A stretch of 64,000 nt of DNA, taken from the NCBI RefSeq assembly GCF_020085105.1, contig NC_058043.1:6453667-6517666 (forward strand). The letters run 5' to 3'. Positions 40,078 to 59,904 of this stretch are shown piece by piece (position 1 is the first letter of the stretch; each line of letters starts with the position of its first letter). The translations under genes were made by a program, and so were the position numbers. This DNA is from Siniperca chuatsi (lineage: Eukaryota; Chordata; Actinopteri; Centrarchiformes; Sinipercidae). The notes beneath the pieces are model-generated. The model searched no databases and was not told where the DNA came from. It saw nothing but the letters and a program-made list of their open reading frames with translations.

Positions 40078-43000
40078 ATGTTTAACCACCTCTCCGCTGT
40101 TCTCACGCTGCTTCCCCGCCGCCTGCTCTCTTCCTCACCGAGAACTTTGACCAGAGCCTGCCGCCTCCTCGGCAGGATGGAGCCGGCCGTGGTGAGGTGC
40201 CTCCCCGGGGAGCCCAAACTCACCATCTCTTTCTGTCTGGACGGCAGCCGCAAGCACATGCTGCGGGACCAGGGCGAAGCCCTGGGCAAGGTCCTGGCCC
40301 GGATCTCCAACAGCATTACCAAGGGCCAAGGAAAAGCGAAGAAGTCGAAGAAGAACAAGGGACAGCAGCCGTGTGAAACCCCGGAGCCCGCGGTGGTGAA
40401 GCTGTACTACATGGGGGACGAGGTGGCCGACACGGTGCTGAACTCGGAGGCGTGGCAGGACGGAGCCGTGCTGCAGGTGGGAGACCTTAAATACTCGGTA
40501 CAGAGGAACGCTCCCACTTTAACCACCGCTGAGCTCCCGGTGTCCCTGCTGGCCGGGTTCCCCGTCTGTCCCAATCTGGAGGTGGAGTTTGGGAACCTCC
40601 AAGACTGCGAGTTCACGTGGTATAAAGAAAATACCTCAAACACAAGGTAATTACACTGGTATTATTGGTAGTTTGTCCTACAGGGTGCAATGCAATCCAG
40701 TACAACAGCCCTACAATAAGTCCTACCTGTGTGAAGCTTACTGTGTTTACTGTTTTTGTCAGGGAAGAGTTGATTCACTTCTGTGGTCATCTGGACTCTG
40801 TAGGGAGGGATGGATTTGTCTGGACTGCAATATATTGAGATGTTTTTCTTATATTCTGCCCCTCTCATGTATGTAAATGGAAACAAAACAATATGTTTGT
40901 TGCTCACTCTCACTTGGGGGTTAGACAGTGCATAATTTATTCTCTTTTCCTTTAGTTTTTAATTAGAGCACTGCCGATAAATCAGCCAATAAATGGGCCG
41001 ATATTAGTTTATCACACATATATCAGTATCAGCACATATGTAGACCAATAAGTACCAAGAAACAGCAGTGCACAAATGCCAAAGATGTGTTTGAGGTCAT
41101 TTTGAAAAATATTTGATATCATTGATAATTGAATGTCTTTGGACTGCTGGTCGAACAAAACAAGACAGAAGAAGAAGAACCTGACTGATAGATCTGTATG
41201 GCAGATATTATCAAAAGATTTTAGTTCATTTATCGGTGTATATGTTGTCTGATTAGTAACAAGAAAGAGGTACATAAAAGACATTTGAGGTCATCTAGAA
41301 ACAGTCTCTCCAAACATAGTTTGTTCACCAGAAAGCACTGACAAGTTTATTTTACACTGTAAAATGTCCTGCTGAGCACATCTTTTGGTCACAGTCCTTT
41401 AATAACCAAATTTAAGGGATCCCTATCAAAAATATGTGTTTACTTTTTGTGTTTTTGTTAAAAAAATAAAAGTAATGGCTGATGTATCTGCCTCAGAAAT
41501 CCAACATCAGCCAGGCTGTAATCCAAGGTCATGTTTACTCTAACATGCAGCTAGTCAGTTTGGCAAAGAGACAAATCAGGGTGATGAAATAATGGATTGT
41601 AGAAAGTGTCCCCAGAGCTGGGCCAATTAAAACAATCTCATTTAGTTAAAATAGTTTTGGGACATCCAGCACCTGCGTCCTCATTTTTCTCTTTCTTGTT
41701 CTTGTTTTAGCCCTGAAGCTGCTGAAGAGGTTCCAGGTCAGGACGGCGGTTGGACAGAGATAGGATGTGGGAGAGTCCACGTCCCGTCCAATCAGGACAT
41801 CGGCTGCAGGCTAAAACTGCGCTGCACGCCTAAAGATGGAAGCCGCAGTGGCCTGGCCAAGGAGCTGGTCTCTGTGGGAGCCGTAGAGGCCGGACCAGGC
41901 GTGTGCACGTTCGACAACCGACACGCATACACGCTCAAAGAGGCGGAGTGGCCGGCTGTGAGGGTGGTGTCATACAACATCCTCGCCGATGTCTACGCCC
42001 AGACAGAACTGTCCAAGACGGTGCTTTACCCGTACTGCGCCCCCTACGCCCTGCAGCTGGACTACAGACAGAACCTGATCAAGAAGGAGCTGGCCGGATA
42101 CAACGCTGACATCATCTGTCTGCAGGAGGTCGACAAAGGTAATTAGTGCAGAAATGACTAGTTGATTGACACAAAATTAATCAACAACAATTTTAATAAC
42201 CGATTAACAGTAATTTATCAAATACAAGAGTGTTTCCATCCACCTGTTTTAAGCGCATTTTCATTGGATTTGTGTTGATAAAAACAAAATGTGACGAGGC
42301 TTCTGAAGGCACTCAAATGTTTTTTGTAACATACATTAAAGGGACAAATTATTAGAAAAAACTTATCAATATAATGCAGTCCAATACAGGACACAATGTC
42401 AACAAGAACTGAACATTTTAAGCCTCATGAAGACTGGATTTATTAGCCGGACGAACCTGCTGTCAGGCTGAATAATGAACTCAAACACTTGTCAACATTT
42501 TGGTGGACATTTTCCTGTCGCTGTATGTGGCGCAGGAAGATGATATCCCCATTCTTAATCCCACCGACAAAACACTGATTGTTTCTCCAACCAGGGAAAC
42601 AGCAACACATTACCAGACAGAATCTCTGAAAAGATCTGAGATGTGGGCAACAATTCAGAGCTCTTAAACCAGACTAAGGTTGTATTGGACTGCATCAGGT
42701 TGTACAGGTGTAACTGTGTAGAAAGAAGCCCTTTTGCTCTTTGATTCTGAGGGACTGACACCAAAACCTGACGTTTACCAATGATATTTAAAAGCAGTGA
42801 GACATTTTCTGCTCTCAGACTTGATCAGATTCCATCAGTGTAATGTATGTTTAGCCAATTATTTTCCGCAACAAGAAAATGTTTCCACTAAGCAATACAT
42901 GAGTTGAGATAGAAAGTTCATACTTTATCTCTGAAACAGTTGATAAAACAATCACACCACAAGTTCTTCTTAGTAATAATAAATGTGTTAAACTGTGTGT

Positions 43001-46000
43001 TTTGTGCAGGTTTTTCTTTAAAATGCCATTTGAGGAGATAATTTCCAAATTTCCTTACATCTTGTTCTTATATAACATGCCTCTTCATTGCTTTGAATTG
43101 TAATTGCACCAAAACCGAGTCTTTAGCTGATGAGAATCCATGCTTAAAAAGTTAGTCTCCACCTTTATGTAAAGTACCATCAGCTGGTGGATATGTGAGT
43201 CTGACAGACTTACTTCATGTTCTCTGGACTCTTTAGGGGTGTTCGTGGACAGTCTGACTCCGGCTCTGGATGCCTTCGGTCTGGATGGCGTTTTCAGGAT
43301 CAAAGAGAAGCAGCATGAAGGACTGGCCACTTTCTACCGCAGGTCAGGTCTGCCAGCAGCCAGAATCTGGAGAAAATGTCTTCTGTGTTTTTTCAGTGTT
43401 GTCTGATGCAGCCACAGTTAGGTTTTCCTCAGGATTTGATTGAGTCGTCTTTCTTAGAGCACAGGAGTGACCTGCTGCCATCAACAAACGACACATATGA
43501 GCCTTTATGTCATGGGTAGGACTGGGTATCATTTATCATATTTTGCCTATGGGACATGTGAGTTTCAGTCCCAACGCCACAAGGAAAACTTTTTCCAACA
43601 TATAACTTTGCTGAGTATAAACAAGCGGTGGCAACATTCACACTTTTCCTTAAAATAATAATTAATAGCAAAATAGTGGCTATTAAACACTCAAATGAAA
43701 TGCAGTTCAGCTGGTGGCCCCTCAATTCATAGTGATGCACTGGGTTGTTCACATGAAAAGTGACAGAAATAGTTTTCAAGAATGAAAAAGAGAGCTTGAA
43801 CAGCGAAGCTATTCGACCATCCGACAAGCACTTCTGACTGGCTGCTTAAGTTAAAAGCCAGTTCCAGGAGATGCCTCTAAAAAATAGTGATTAATGTTAC
43901 GGCATCCATGTGGAAGTAGGATTAAAAAAAGTCATCAGACTGGCCCCGCCCCCACAGGAACACCCCACCAATGCTGCAGTCAGATTCTTCTGTCACAGCC
44001 CAAGATATTTTGTAACTACAGTATTTAGTTGATGTGATGTTCGACTTTTTAAATCCAGCAATAAGTCAGGTAATTTAAAATTAGACCATGTTGTCTTTGT
44101 AGGTCAAAGTTTCAGCTGCTGAGCCGTCATGACATCGTGCTGAGCGAGGCGTTGACCTCTGACCCCATCCATTCTGAGCTCCTGGAGAGGGTTTCTGCTA
44201 ACAGCGCTCTGAAGGACAAGATACTGCAGAGGTCCACCGCCCTGCAGGTACTGCTGTTCACCTGCTGTACTAACTGAGAATCATTCGGAAGCGGACTCAT
44301 ACTCAGGGATTTTTGTAGTCCTATAACTGGGCTCCAGGAAATTGTGTTGTTTGTGTTTTCTGACATTTAATAGACTAATCAATTAATCAAAATTGATTAG
44401 GCTATTACATTATAATGGAATTAATAGAATAATAAATAATTAAAATAATCGTTAGTTGCAGTCCCAGTGTTGTAAACCCTCAGCTTTGGTTGGCTTTGTG
44501 AATCTGTGTTGTGACTTTTGTCTTTCCTGACTCATTTCTCTGCAGGTCAGTGTGTTTGAGGACCTGAATAAACCAGGCAGGAAGGTCTGTGTGGCCAACA
44601 CTCACCTGTACTGGCACCCGAAAGGTACAACAACTCTGTATGAACACACCTGAGTCACTGATATAAGGGAGGAGAGTGATGATCTGTATCCTTAATCTAC
44701 GCAAGGACAAATTCTTAAAAACTGAATTCATTTCCTTTTTGAAGGAGGGAACATTCGCTTGGTCCAGATGGGCGTGGCTCTGCAACACCTGAGTCATGTG
44801 ATCAGCGAGGTCGCACCTGGAGCCCCTCTGGTTTTTAGTGGTGACTTCAACTCCACCCCTAACTCAGGTAACTCCACACCTAAAGGCAAGGCCGCAGCAG
44901 CACAGTAGCTTTAGTTGAAGCTTGAACGACTGTTTTAAAAAGAAATAATAATAATAATTTTCCTGTTTTGATGTGCGCTGTGTGGAGTCATTGTTTATCT
45001 CCTCTTCCTGTCTGCAGGTGTGTTCCAGCTGGTCAGTGAGGCTGTGGTTCCTCGGCAGCATGCAGACTGGAGCAGCTCGGGGCCGGAGGAGTCCTGCAGC
45101 ATGGAGCTGCTCTCTGCCTTCCCCCCGCTGCTGAGCGCCTGCAGCCAGCCGGCCTACACAAACTACGTGGGAGGATTTCACGGCTGCCTGGACTACATCT
45201 TCATACAGCCGGACAGCATGCAGGTACTGATACTGACACTGATACTGCTAATATTAATACTAGTACTGGTACCTGCCTCGTGGACACTACATGTTACGTT
45301 AACGTAAAGTCTCCACATCCAATTTGACGCGTTACATTAGAACACATTGTTGCAAATCTCTAGGTTTTTATTTTTCTTTATACTGTGAACATTTTTCTTT
45401 AGTCTATATTTTGCACATCCCATCCTCTTCATTCATTCTAAACACTGTACAGCTCTTCATTTTATAATATATATATTTTACATATTTTAATTGTACACTT
45501 ATATTTTATATTTATGACTCTTGACTTTTACAGTTCTTGTGTCTTCTCTTTGTTTATTTTCTTAACTGTTTAATTCACTCATCACCACCATCAGCAGCTG
45601 TTATCAGCAAAAAAAAACAACAAAAACCCCACTGTACACTACCTGTTCAGCACCAAGTTAGAGACATGCTAGTGAACATAGTGGAGCATTTAGTATAGGA
45701 CCGCACGATATGGTAAAAAAAAAATCAAATTGCAATTATTTTGACAGATATTATGATTGCAATATGATTCATGATTAGTGTGAATGATGATTTTTGCATC
45801 ACAATTTTCATTTTCACTGAAAAAAATATTAAAATCATGATGATGTGATATTTGTTGGTGTCTGTACCAACATGTGTTCTTGTATCTGGAGAGCAAGATT
45901 TGTAGGCCAGGGCATCTCTGCAGCACTACAGTACTGTTTTTGTCACACATTTTACAAATTTTTTATTGCACTTTGCTTCATCTAATTTAGTAAAAACTAG

Positions 46001-46482
46001 TATCAGGTAAAGTAGTAGACCTCAGAGATAAAAGGAGAGTAGAGTAAATGATAATGTAACTAACATTGACAGATCAGTATGGCTTAAACCTAAAACAGAA
46101 GGTAGAGTATATTCTCAGTTGATACATGACTTGAATAGCTAAAGTTGGCCTGAATGCGGCCAAAGGTTGTTTTCAAAATCATCTGCTGAAGGAGGAAGTA
46201 GGAGAAATCTTATGTCCAGCAGTTAAACTTTTGAAATGAACAATATTTGCATATTCGTAGATTTTTTTTTTTTTTTTGTTTGTTTTTCTCAATGAAGTAG
46301 AAGGAGTAGATGTAATTACCTAAACAAGAAGCTAACATGCTGCTGTGTGTGTGTCTGTGCAGGTGGAGCAGGTGATTCCTCTGCCCAGCCACCAGGAGGT
46401 CACCACCTACGAGGCTCTGCCCAGCGTGGCTCACCCCTCCGACCACATCGCCCTGATCTGTGACCTGCGCTGGAGCCCCTGA
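40078..46482 (+). CDS. pde12: 2',5'-phosphodiesterase 12 (mitochondrial poly(A) deadenylase), 8 exons, 591 aa
   Basis: An EEP-superfamily enzyme that degrades 2'-5' oligoadenylates and removes poly(A) from mitochondrial RNAs. Exons: 40078-40646, 41711-42138, 43237-43342, 44103-44247, 44546-44624, 44745-44867, 45018-45223, 46363-46482; total 1776 nt, phases closing. The N-terminus (MFNHLSAVLTLLPRRLLSSS, Arg/Ser/Leu-rich, no acidic residues) looks like a mitochondrial presequence. An internal Met at residue 34 (MEPAVVRC) could give a non-imported form. Catalytic-domain motifs: VVSYNILADVYAQTE, CLQEVDK (Glu329, metal ligand), HEGLATFYRR, VANTHLYWHPKGG, SGDFNSTP (Asp476, Asn478), and SDHIALICD at the end (Asp579, His580). 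All active-site residues expected from the family are present. Length is close to human PDE12. Exon 1 is CpG-rich. Several repeats sit in its introns. Confidence 0.97.
40964..41500. mobile_element. GCCGATA-type interspersed repeat in pde12 intron 1
   Basis: Begins TTAGAGCACTGCCGATAAAT, with AATGGGCCGATATTAG and ATCAGTATCAGCA, and carries near its right part TTTACACTGTAAAATGTCCT, the inverse of a block at 27130. Related to 26965-27160. Confidence 0.55.
42147..42210. mobile_element. Fragment of the GGGCTGCAAC-type palindromic repeat in pde12 intron 2
   Basis: GCAGAAATGACTAGTTGATT then TTAATCAACAACAATTTTAA and AACCGATTAAC. A decayed end only. Confidence 0.4.
44366..44466. mobile_element. Fragment of the GGGCTGCAAC-type palindromic repeat in pde12 intron 4
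   Basis: AATAGACTAATCAATTAATC at the left and ATCGTTAGTTGCAGTCCCA at the right, with the middle largely deleted. Confidence 0.6.
46160..46312. mobile_element. Partial copy of the 1439-1971 inverted-repeat element, in pde12 intron 7
   Basis: Shares in order TCTGCTGAAG(A/G), GTCCAGCAGTTAAACTTTTG, AATATTTGCATATTC and AAGGAGTAGAT with 1577-1755, including the central block. One arm is missing. It ends about 50 bp before the exon 8 acceptor. Confidence 0.7.
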
Positions 46483-47021
46483 CCTCTGACCTCAAACCAC
46501 CTGCACAGAACACGTTGCAGAACCGGGCCGTCTGTTGCTCCTGCAGAAACACTCTGATTTTTGATTTCTTTTCACGTGAATGAAGTCCGAGCAGGGAAAC
46601 GTGTTCCTGCAGGTTTACTGGAGATCAGTGAAAGACAACAGAAACGTGGACGAGCACAGAAATCATCTCACACACCAGAGAACTGTCTTCGATTACAATA
46701 TGACTGAAATGTTGTATTTAACTTCATATTTTAATTTTTTACTGTACAATAATTAATTATTTTTAATCACTGATATTCAGTGTTGGGGGTGTTGCTGGAA
46801 AAAGTAATGAATTGCACATTGCTTGTTATTTTTCTTGAAAGTAATTAATTAATTACATTCTTGTCACACTACTGCATCATACTACAGTGAAAATTATTGT
46901 CAGTCTGAGCTCATGTTACCAACACAAATAATGTGACTCCTGCTGGTTCTTCCTCACCCTTTAGTTATGACACATTTTAGACTACATGGACACTTTGGCT
47001 TCAATACCCAATGACAGGGTT

Positions 47022-47049
47022 AATAAATAAATATTAACATTTTAATAAA
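47022..47049 (+). terminator. pde12: pde12 poly(A) signals
   Basis: Two AATAAA hexamers (47022-47027, 47044-47049) about 540-570 nt after the stop. Confidence 0.5.
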
Positions 47050-47429
47050 GGTATTTATTATTACTATTATTTTGGACACTGGTCCTTTTGAGTTTGAGTC
47101 TACAGCATTAAAGTCCACGCATAAGTCAGATTCTTGGCTCCTTCTTGTGCACTCTTGTTTTTAATTCTGATACTTCCAACAACACTTAACAGGCAGCAGG
47201 AGGCAAGGTGAACGTCTCCATGGATACGGTAACTGACAAGTAAGGTGCTATAGTTTCTGCTGCCCGTGTTAATTTGGGTAAATTTAAAAGCGCCTCTCTC
47301 GGGACAAAATATTCACTTGGGGCACTTCTCATAATCCTGTGGAGGCGCATTCCTGTCATGGAAGAAAAAAAATTTATTGTAATGTTAAAAATTATAAAAA
47401 ATAAAAATACACTTGGTAAATCAAAATTA

Positions 47430-47620
47430 TGAGATACTAAGTTAAAATTGTGATTTTTTTTTTATTCAGAACTATAAGAAATTAAGTCAAACATTTTGAG
47501 TAAGTCGAATTATAAATTAGAATTTTGTGATAAGTCAAAATTATGAGATATTAAGTCAAAATTAAAAGGTTTTATTTAAAAAAATTCTGACTTTTTTTTG
47601 ACGTAGAAGCTCATTTCGAC
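47430..47620. repeat. AT-rich degenerate tandem stretch, second locus
   Basis: Repeats words such as TCAAAATTATGAGATA and TTAAGTCAAA, the same as at 6540-6960. Confidence 0.65.
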
Positions 47621-50600
47621 CTCATAAGTTAAGTTTATAATTTTTATACTTCCAACAATAATTAAAGGCAGGCAGCACGAGACGACAGGAATGTCTCCAT
47701 GGATACGGTATGACAACAACAAAGAAGTTAAGGCGGATGTAGAACCGGAAGTACGTAAGGTCATGTCAGTTAAAACCATGGTTAAATCGCGGTTACGTGA
47801 TTTCCCCCCCCATTCTCCGTAGTATGTAAATGCAGTGCGTGGAATGCGGTGCATCCACTTTGCATCGCCACGCTGTTTTTCTCTGATTGGTCAGAAGTGG
47901 TGAAGAGGCGGGACTTGAGTGTTTGGGATATACCATTGTGTCATATGTTAGGGGCGCAGAGAAAAGTTTAAATAAAGGTTACGGAACAGGTGGGACAGCC
48001 GTGACGATTTGGCCTATTTTTTCTCAAGAGAAAATACCTAAAAACGAACAAAACATCTCTCATATTATTTTTGTATACTTTAAGGAGATCTGCGTTTTTC
48101 AGTTAAGGCTCCGGTGGATTTTAACATCCCCGAGTCAGTGACAGCAGCGAGAAGCAGACCAACAAGTTCGCCAGGGTTAGCCAGTCAGACCGGAAACTGG
48201 GTGATTTGGCCTTTAAAATAAAAGCATAAACATTTCACATTTTTTCCTGACGGTTACAGCTCCAAAGCAGTATTCAAATAAAAATCTAAGGACTCAATAA
48301 TTAAGCTTCAATATGACATAGAAATTAAAATAAAATAATAAAAGAAAAGATAACCTTTAGTGATCTCTGTTTATGTTTGGATTTGTTGTTGCTATTATAT
48401 CAAAATCAGGTAGCTTATCAAAGTCAACGTCGTATTCTTTAAAAAAAATAACGTTTATCTACTCTCTAATAAGCATTACATTGTGTAGAAGAGGTTGGTT
48501 TTAGATTTTTAAGGTCATTTGTTGTTTTCTCTGGGTGATTGTGATTGTAATTAGTTACTACTGTGTTGTGTTGCATATTTGAATTATCATTTTCTGGCGT
48601 TGTGTGGGTATCAAATGCCTTTTTATTTTTTTGTCCAAGACACACCAAGCCAACGTCAAAAAACAGATTGATAAAAGATTCGTATTGCATCACATTGCCA
48701 CATGTGTTCTGTGTTAAAAGTTGCACTTGAACAAACCACACACTGTGTGGTCAGGTAGGTTCAATATGCTCATGGATCGTTTGACTCCAATAATCTTTGA
48801 ACATATTTCAATAATACTGAAGACCAGTAAATAGAAGCAAAGGCCATAAGACTCAATTAGGGATTGATTATAAACGACTAACTGAACAGAACGGACTTTT
48901 ACTTTGAAACTCTACACCAGATGTTATAAGTGTCACGTTGTCTGACTTGACGCTGGTCGGCGGGACAGGAAACAAACAAAGAATTCGGATTTGAGCTGTC
49001 TTACGTGTCATTCCCAGAGTTTCGGTGATTCAGAAATCTCCTGGAGACTTTAGGTGAACGAATCCCTGTAAGTTTTCATCCTCTTTATTCACTTTCCACA
49101 CAGACTGACGACAGGAGCAGGATGCTATCTAGTTAGCAGGCGGCTTATAGTTAACTGCTGTAAGTCAAGTTAGCTAGCTTAGCTAACGTGGGTTAGCTAC
49201 AATCACTGTAAGTTCATTTGTGCCAGAGTTCAAAACATGAGCACAGTCTGTATTTATCTCTGTGCTCATAACATACAGTCTAGACTTGAGCATGTTCATA
49301 CATAATTTGTCGCATTTTAGAGAAAGCACCGTATCATCACTGTGTTGCTAAATCGGCTAAGTTAGCTGCTGGTGATGTTGCCGATAGTACCTGCTTTAAT
49401 CTGTTTCTCCCTCCTGTGTGCCCCCGTTTTATCGTTTGTATATGTTGCTGTTTTGTTGACACTATACAGAAAATAAAATAAGACAAGTGCACTAACATGA
49501 GAGCACAGCCAGACTTCCTTAAAGAATGACTGAAATCTTGTGATCTGAGGCGACACCACGATTAACAACCCGGTTCATTAGGAGGACAGGGTTTCCTTCT
49601 CTCACGGGGTTATCTGTTGTTTTAATACTTCAGAATGAGTCATTGGCATTCTGGTCTGAGAAATTAGCAAAGGATTTTGGATTATAGAGAAGCATCAATT
49701 TAACGAAGTCGTTCAAACCATACCATGTTTTTGGAAACCATGTTCACAATCCTCACAGTCATTATCCAGTGAAGTGCAGGTTTAACAACGTGGAAATTTG
49801 TCTCTTGACCCAAACAAGGATGCAAACTGACAGGTGAGCAGCTGTAATTTCTTGTGACCAGCTTTGTTTAGGTCATCTCAGTAGCGCCGCTCTTAGGCCA
49901 AAATATGAACATACTGATGGGTTACAGATTAAAGGAAAAACCCCAATAAATAAGTGGAGAAACACAACACTCATGCTCCCTAAAGACTTTGTTTTTAATG
50001 ACCAAATGTCCTCTAACATCACTTTCTGGACACATTTTCCATATTCAGCCTCTACTAGCATGGGCGGATAAACCTATTAGGGGATCCCAGGGGCAAAATG
50101 TATCTATTGAACAACACCTGGTGCACAGACTGTGTGCACCTTCCTGAAGTTTTATCGTCACAGTGAGGTTTCCAGGTTTGGTATCACAGTTTGTACCTCT
50201 CATGTACCGTTATTACACTTGAGTCACAGAGCTTAAAGTAAATAACCAGTGATCTATGAAAAACCCAGAAGGTCGCTTAACAAAGCTTACCGCTGTATCC
50301 GGGCAAAAACTTATTCCACGTGTTGCACGATAAAACAGATTCTTAACCCGTTTCTCAAATCGCGACTGTATTTCCTAATCCAAAGAAAGATGGTAGCTGG
50401 AAATGATCCTTTCTCTTTTTGTAACACACAAGCAAAATATTAACATGTTATTTTTTATGAAAATATAAACTATTGGAAAGAAACATCACTACATACCAAT
50501 ATAACTGATAACAAAATATTTAAAATTTAGATCGCGAGCCTTGACTAGTACTAGTAATACGTCTGTTTGTTCTGTGCAGCACTTTTGTTTTGCAGGTTGC

Positions 50601-50857
50601 AATTAATGTTTGAGCTTCTACAGGCAGTTAGCAGGACTTTAAACGTTGAAAGTGATGAAGTGTTATTTTCAGGCCGCCGGCAGTTTCAGAGTCATAAAAA
50701 TCAACTTCATTTGAAAGTTACTTGAAATTGACTATCAGGAAACCAGCACTTCATATTTGATGTTTCGTTCTCATTGCTTTGGAAAACATCTACCTCCGTC
50801 GCTCACTGTGACTCTCCCCTCTGCTGTTCAGGCTGGTAGCTGTCTCATCATTGATGA

Positions 50858-56998
<6,141 letters not shown>

Positions 56999-57649
56999 CA
57001 TCGGGTGAAGGAGAAAAGCTCAGCGCCTTTTATACGAACTCGACTGAACTCCCAAACTGTGCCAGAGAGAGAGACAGAGAGAGAGAGAGGGACAAACAGA
57101 TGGGTGGAGGAAAGGAGCAGGGGAGAAAAAGGAACAAAAGAAGGGTTGTTTTTTTGTTTTTTTATTAATTTGGACTAGTTTTTAAGCCCTGCTTGGCTGC
57201 ACCGTCCATCAATCAAAAATAATGGCATATGATCTGTCAAAATGCAGCCTGGCCCATCAGGAAAGTTTATACTTGTTCTTGTATACTTCTGTCAGAGCTG
57301 CAGGTAAAACATCAAACACTGTTCTGAATGTGGCTGATGGTACATGTCTCACGTGAACATTGCTTTAATAGAGAAAAGGCAAGGGAGGGGGTCGGTTGTC
57401 TGTCAAATGGTGGAGGGAATAATGTGAATTGTATTTGGGGGGGGGGTTAGAGAGCGATATGAACACTGCTGTTTAGATTGACTATGCATTTACATTTCCT
57501 GGACAGCTTCAGAGTATCGGTGAACAGGCACTAAAGGATCATACTACATCTACATCTTTCTCTGCTATAACAGAGACTGGAATCATGACTGACGACATTG
57601 AGATTTATGATCTGTCATATTAAACAAAATGCAGTATTAGTTATAGTTA

Positions 57650-57895
57650 AAGCTGCATTAATAGATTCATTTCTGGCCTCTTGGGGGCAGCAGATCAAGC
57701 TGTAAACACAACATCATATAGCATAGCATATTATCACCTTTTATAAAGTTGTTATGGCGAATGCTTTGACAAAGAGTTGATTATTTACACATCCAGCAGA
57801 CACAGACGAACACTATCATCCAATTTGTATCCACCTGATGAATGTAATTTGATCCATTTTTATATAAAAAATATTGATTAGTGCAGCTTTAATCA
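57650..57895 (+). mobile_element. TAAAGCTGCA-type interspersed repeat, copy 4
   Basis: Both ends are visible: TTAAAGCTGCATTAATAGA on the left and TGATTAGTGCAGCTTTAATC on the right, as terminal inverted repeats, with TCTTGGGGGCAG and CCACCTGATGAATGTAA inside. This copy shows that the family is an inverted-repeat element about 250-450 bp long. Confidence 0.75.
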
Positions 57896-58549
57896 GTTAT
57901 AGAGTAGGTGTCGATTATGTCTAATTGCCTTGGTAAACAGGTTTTTCTGTTGCTTCAATGCCAAACTGGTTACTGCTCTGTAAAAAGTGAACACAGCTTT
58001 TTATAACAAACTGCAGTTCATCAAGTATGTTTACAGATATTTGAGTCAGACTGCATCTGGGATATTTGACTTTGAAACAATGTGTTTCAACATATTTTTC
58101 ATTCATGTTTACGTGTTTCTTAAAGAGTAACTTAACACCCCCTGAAAATCTTGTTTTTGCTGACCTCCAGTGGTTTAACTTCTCACCTTGCTGCAGTGAT
58201 GTACATGTATACTCCACGACACCGTGACATCACTATTGGGTGTGGTTACAGGTGCAACAGAAACTGAAACGGGCTTGAAACTATCAACCAGACAATGCAG
58301 TTTAGCTTCTGTACGGTGGCCATTTTAGGACATTTCAGACTCTACATTGTCAGGCTCAGCTCAGCTTTCATCAATCTAAGCTGTACTTTGTCATCCTAAA
58401 CTGTACATCAGTTAGCTACAGCTAGAATGTTAACATGCAGTTATTGGATGTTAACATGCTAATATTATCATATATTGCATGATAATTTAGCTTGTTAGCA
58501 TGCTAACATACATATTTTTAGCATATTCCCATCCTCCACCACGGAGACC

Positions 58550-58765
58550 CAAGTGTCTGGCCACAAGATCCATTAAAAGGTGTGCTGGAGCTTTCGATTG
58601 GTTGATTGATTTAAAGGTCAAGAATGAACTTACAATTTCAATTCTTAAACCAGCATGGATGAGAAGTCCTTAAAGTGCTCAGAAATATGGAAATCTGAAA
58701 ATCTACAACTGGGCAACAAACCACCATGAATGGACCTTGTGGGTGACTGCTTTGTCAACATTTGG
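58550..58765. mobile_element. TTGACAAAACA-type palindromic element remnant
   Basis: Contains AAGTCCTTAAAGTGCTCAGA and AATGGACCTTGTGGGTGACT ending TTTGTCAAC, matching the right half of 3249-3579. Confidence 0.65.
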
Positions 58766-59904
58766 CTGTGTTCATGTCCTTGTCGCTGCTCTAATTACTC
58801 CTACTGGCTGGTCCAGGTTCCTGCACATGGGGGGAGAACTTGGGGTGAATAGCCTGAACCTCTTCCTACCCTTTTGTAGTTGAAGCTCATCATTGAAAGG
58901 TGATAAACATGCAAACATTTAGCATGTTAGCATGCCATTTTAGCATTCATCTCAAGCTAAGGCTGTTTGGGAATTCAGTCTTTACTATTTAGAAATATCC
59001 TGTCATGAACTGAAATGTTGGACAAGTGAAAACTTTGACTTGTTAGTGACACTAGATTAAAAAGTCATGAGGATTCATCCTTTGGGGGCCATGAATTTCT
59101 GAACCAAATCTCATGGGAATCCTTCAGATAGTTGCTAAGATATCACCAAAGTGATGGACCGACAGACTGACTAACATTACTGAATTTAACATCAGACATT
59201 TTGAATTAGGTATATTAACGAACAGAGGGAAGAGTCTGTTTGAGACAGTTTTCGCTCTGAAGGGGATAGATTGTTTTGTCAGCTCAGTAGCTCAGATGCA
59301 CAGAGGTACTGATGTGTCTACATTTGGCTTGTCGTTATTGACCATGAACACATGCAGCAGGTGACGTCAGCTGTCAGTCTGTCTGTCCAGACGCTCTAAA
59401 CTGATCTCTGAACAGAAAGCAGTGGTTCCATGTTGTTATGCAGTTAGTGATAAACAGTATTTATAACACTGAACATGTTAAGACTTTAACTGTGTCTGAA
59501 TGAATGAAGTCAATTCTTGTAATGAAGTCTTTTTTAAAGAGAATAATATAATCTACTGACCACATTCACATCTCGTCTTGTCTATTATATATGTTAAACT
59601 GTCACTCCACTCATTTTACACATGAAGATCAGTTTACCGGTCATGGTTAGTTCTACTCTACTACCTGTAAAAACAGTTGTATGATGTCGTCTTTGGCTCT
59701 GGAGGAGAAAATAACCCTGATGACATCATCAGGGTAATCTCAGTTTGAGTTTGGAGACTACAAATGTATAACAGAAAGTCTGAGCTACAAACTAGAGGTG
59801 TGGAGTTGGAGTGATGTTAATGTTTACCAGGCGGAGAGGGTCTAATGAAAGATGCTATCAAGTTGCATTGTGGGAAATGTAGGATCCAGTGTTTTCAGCG
59901 CTTT

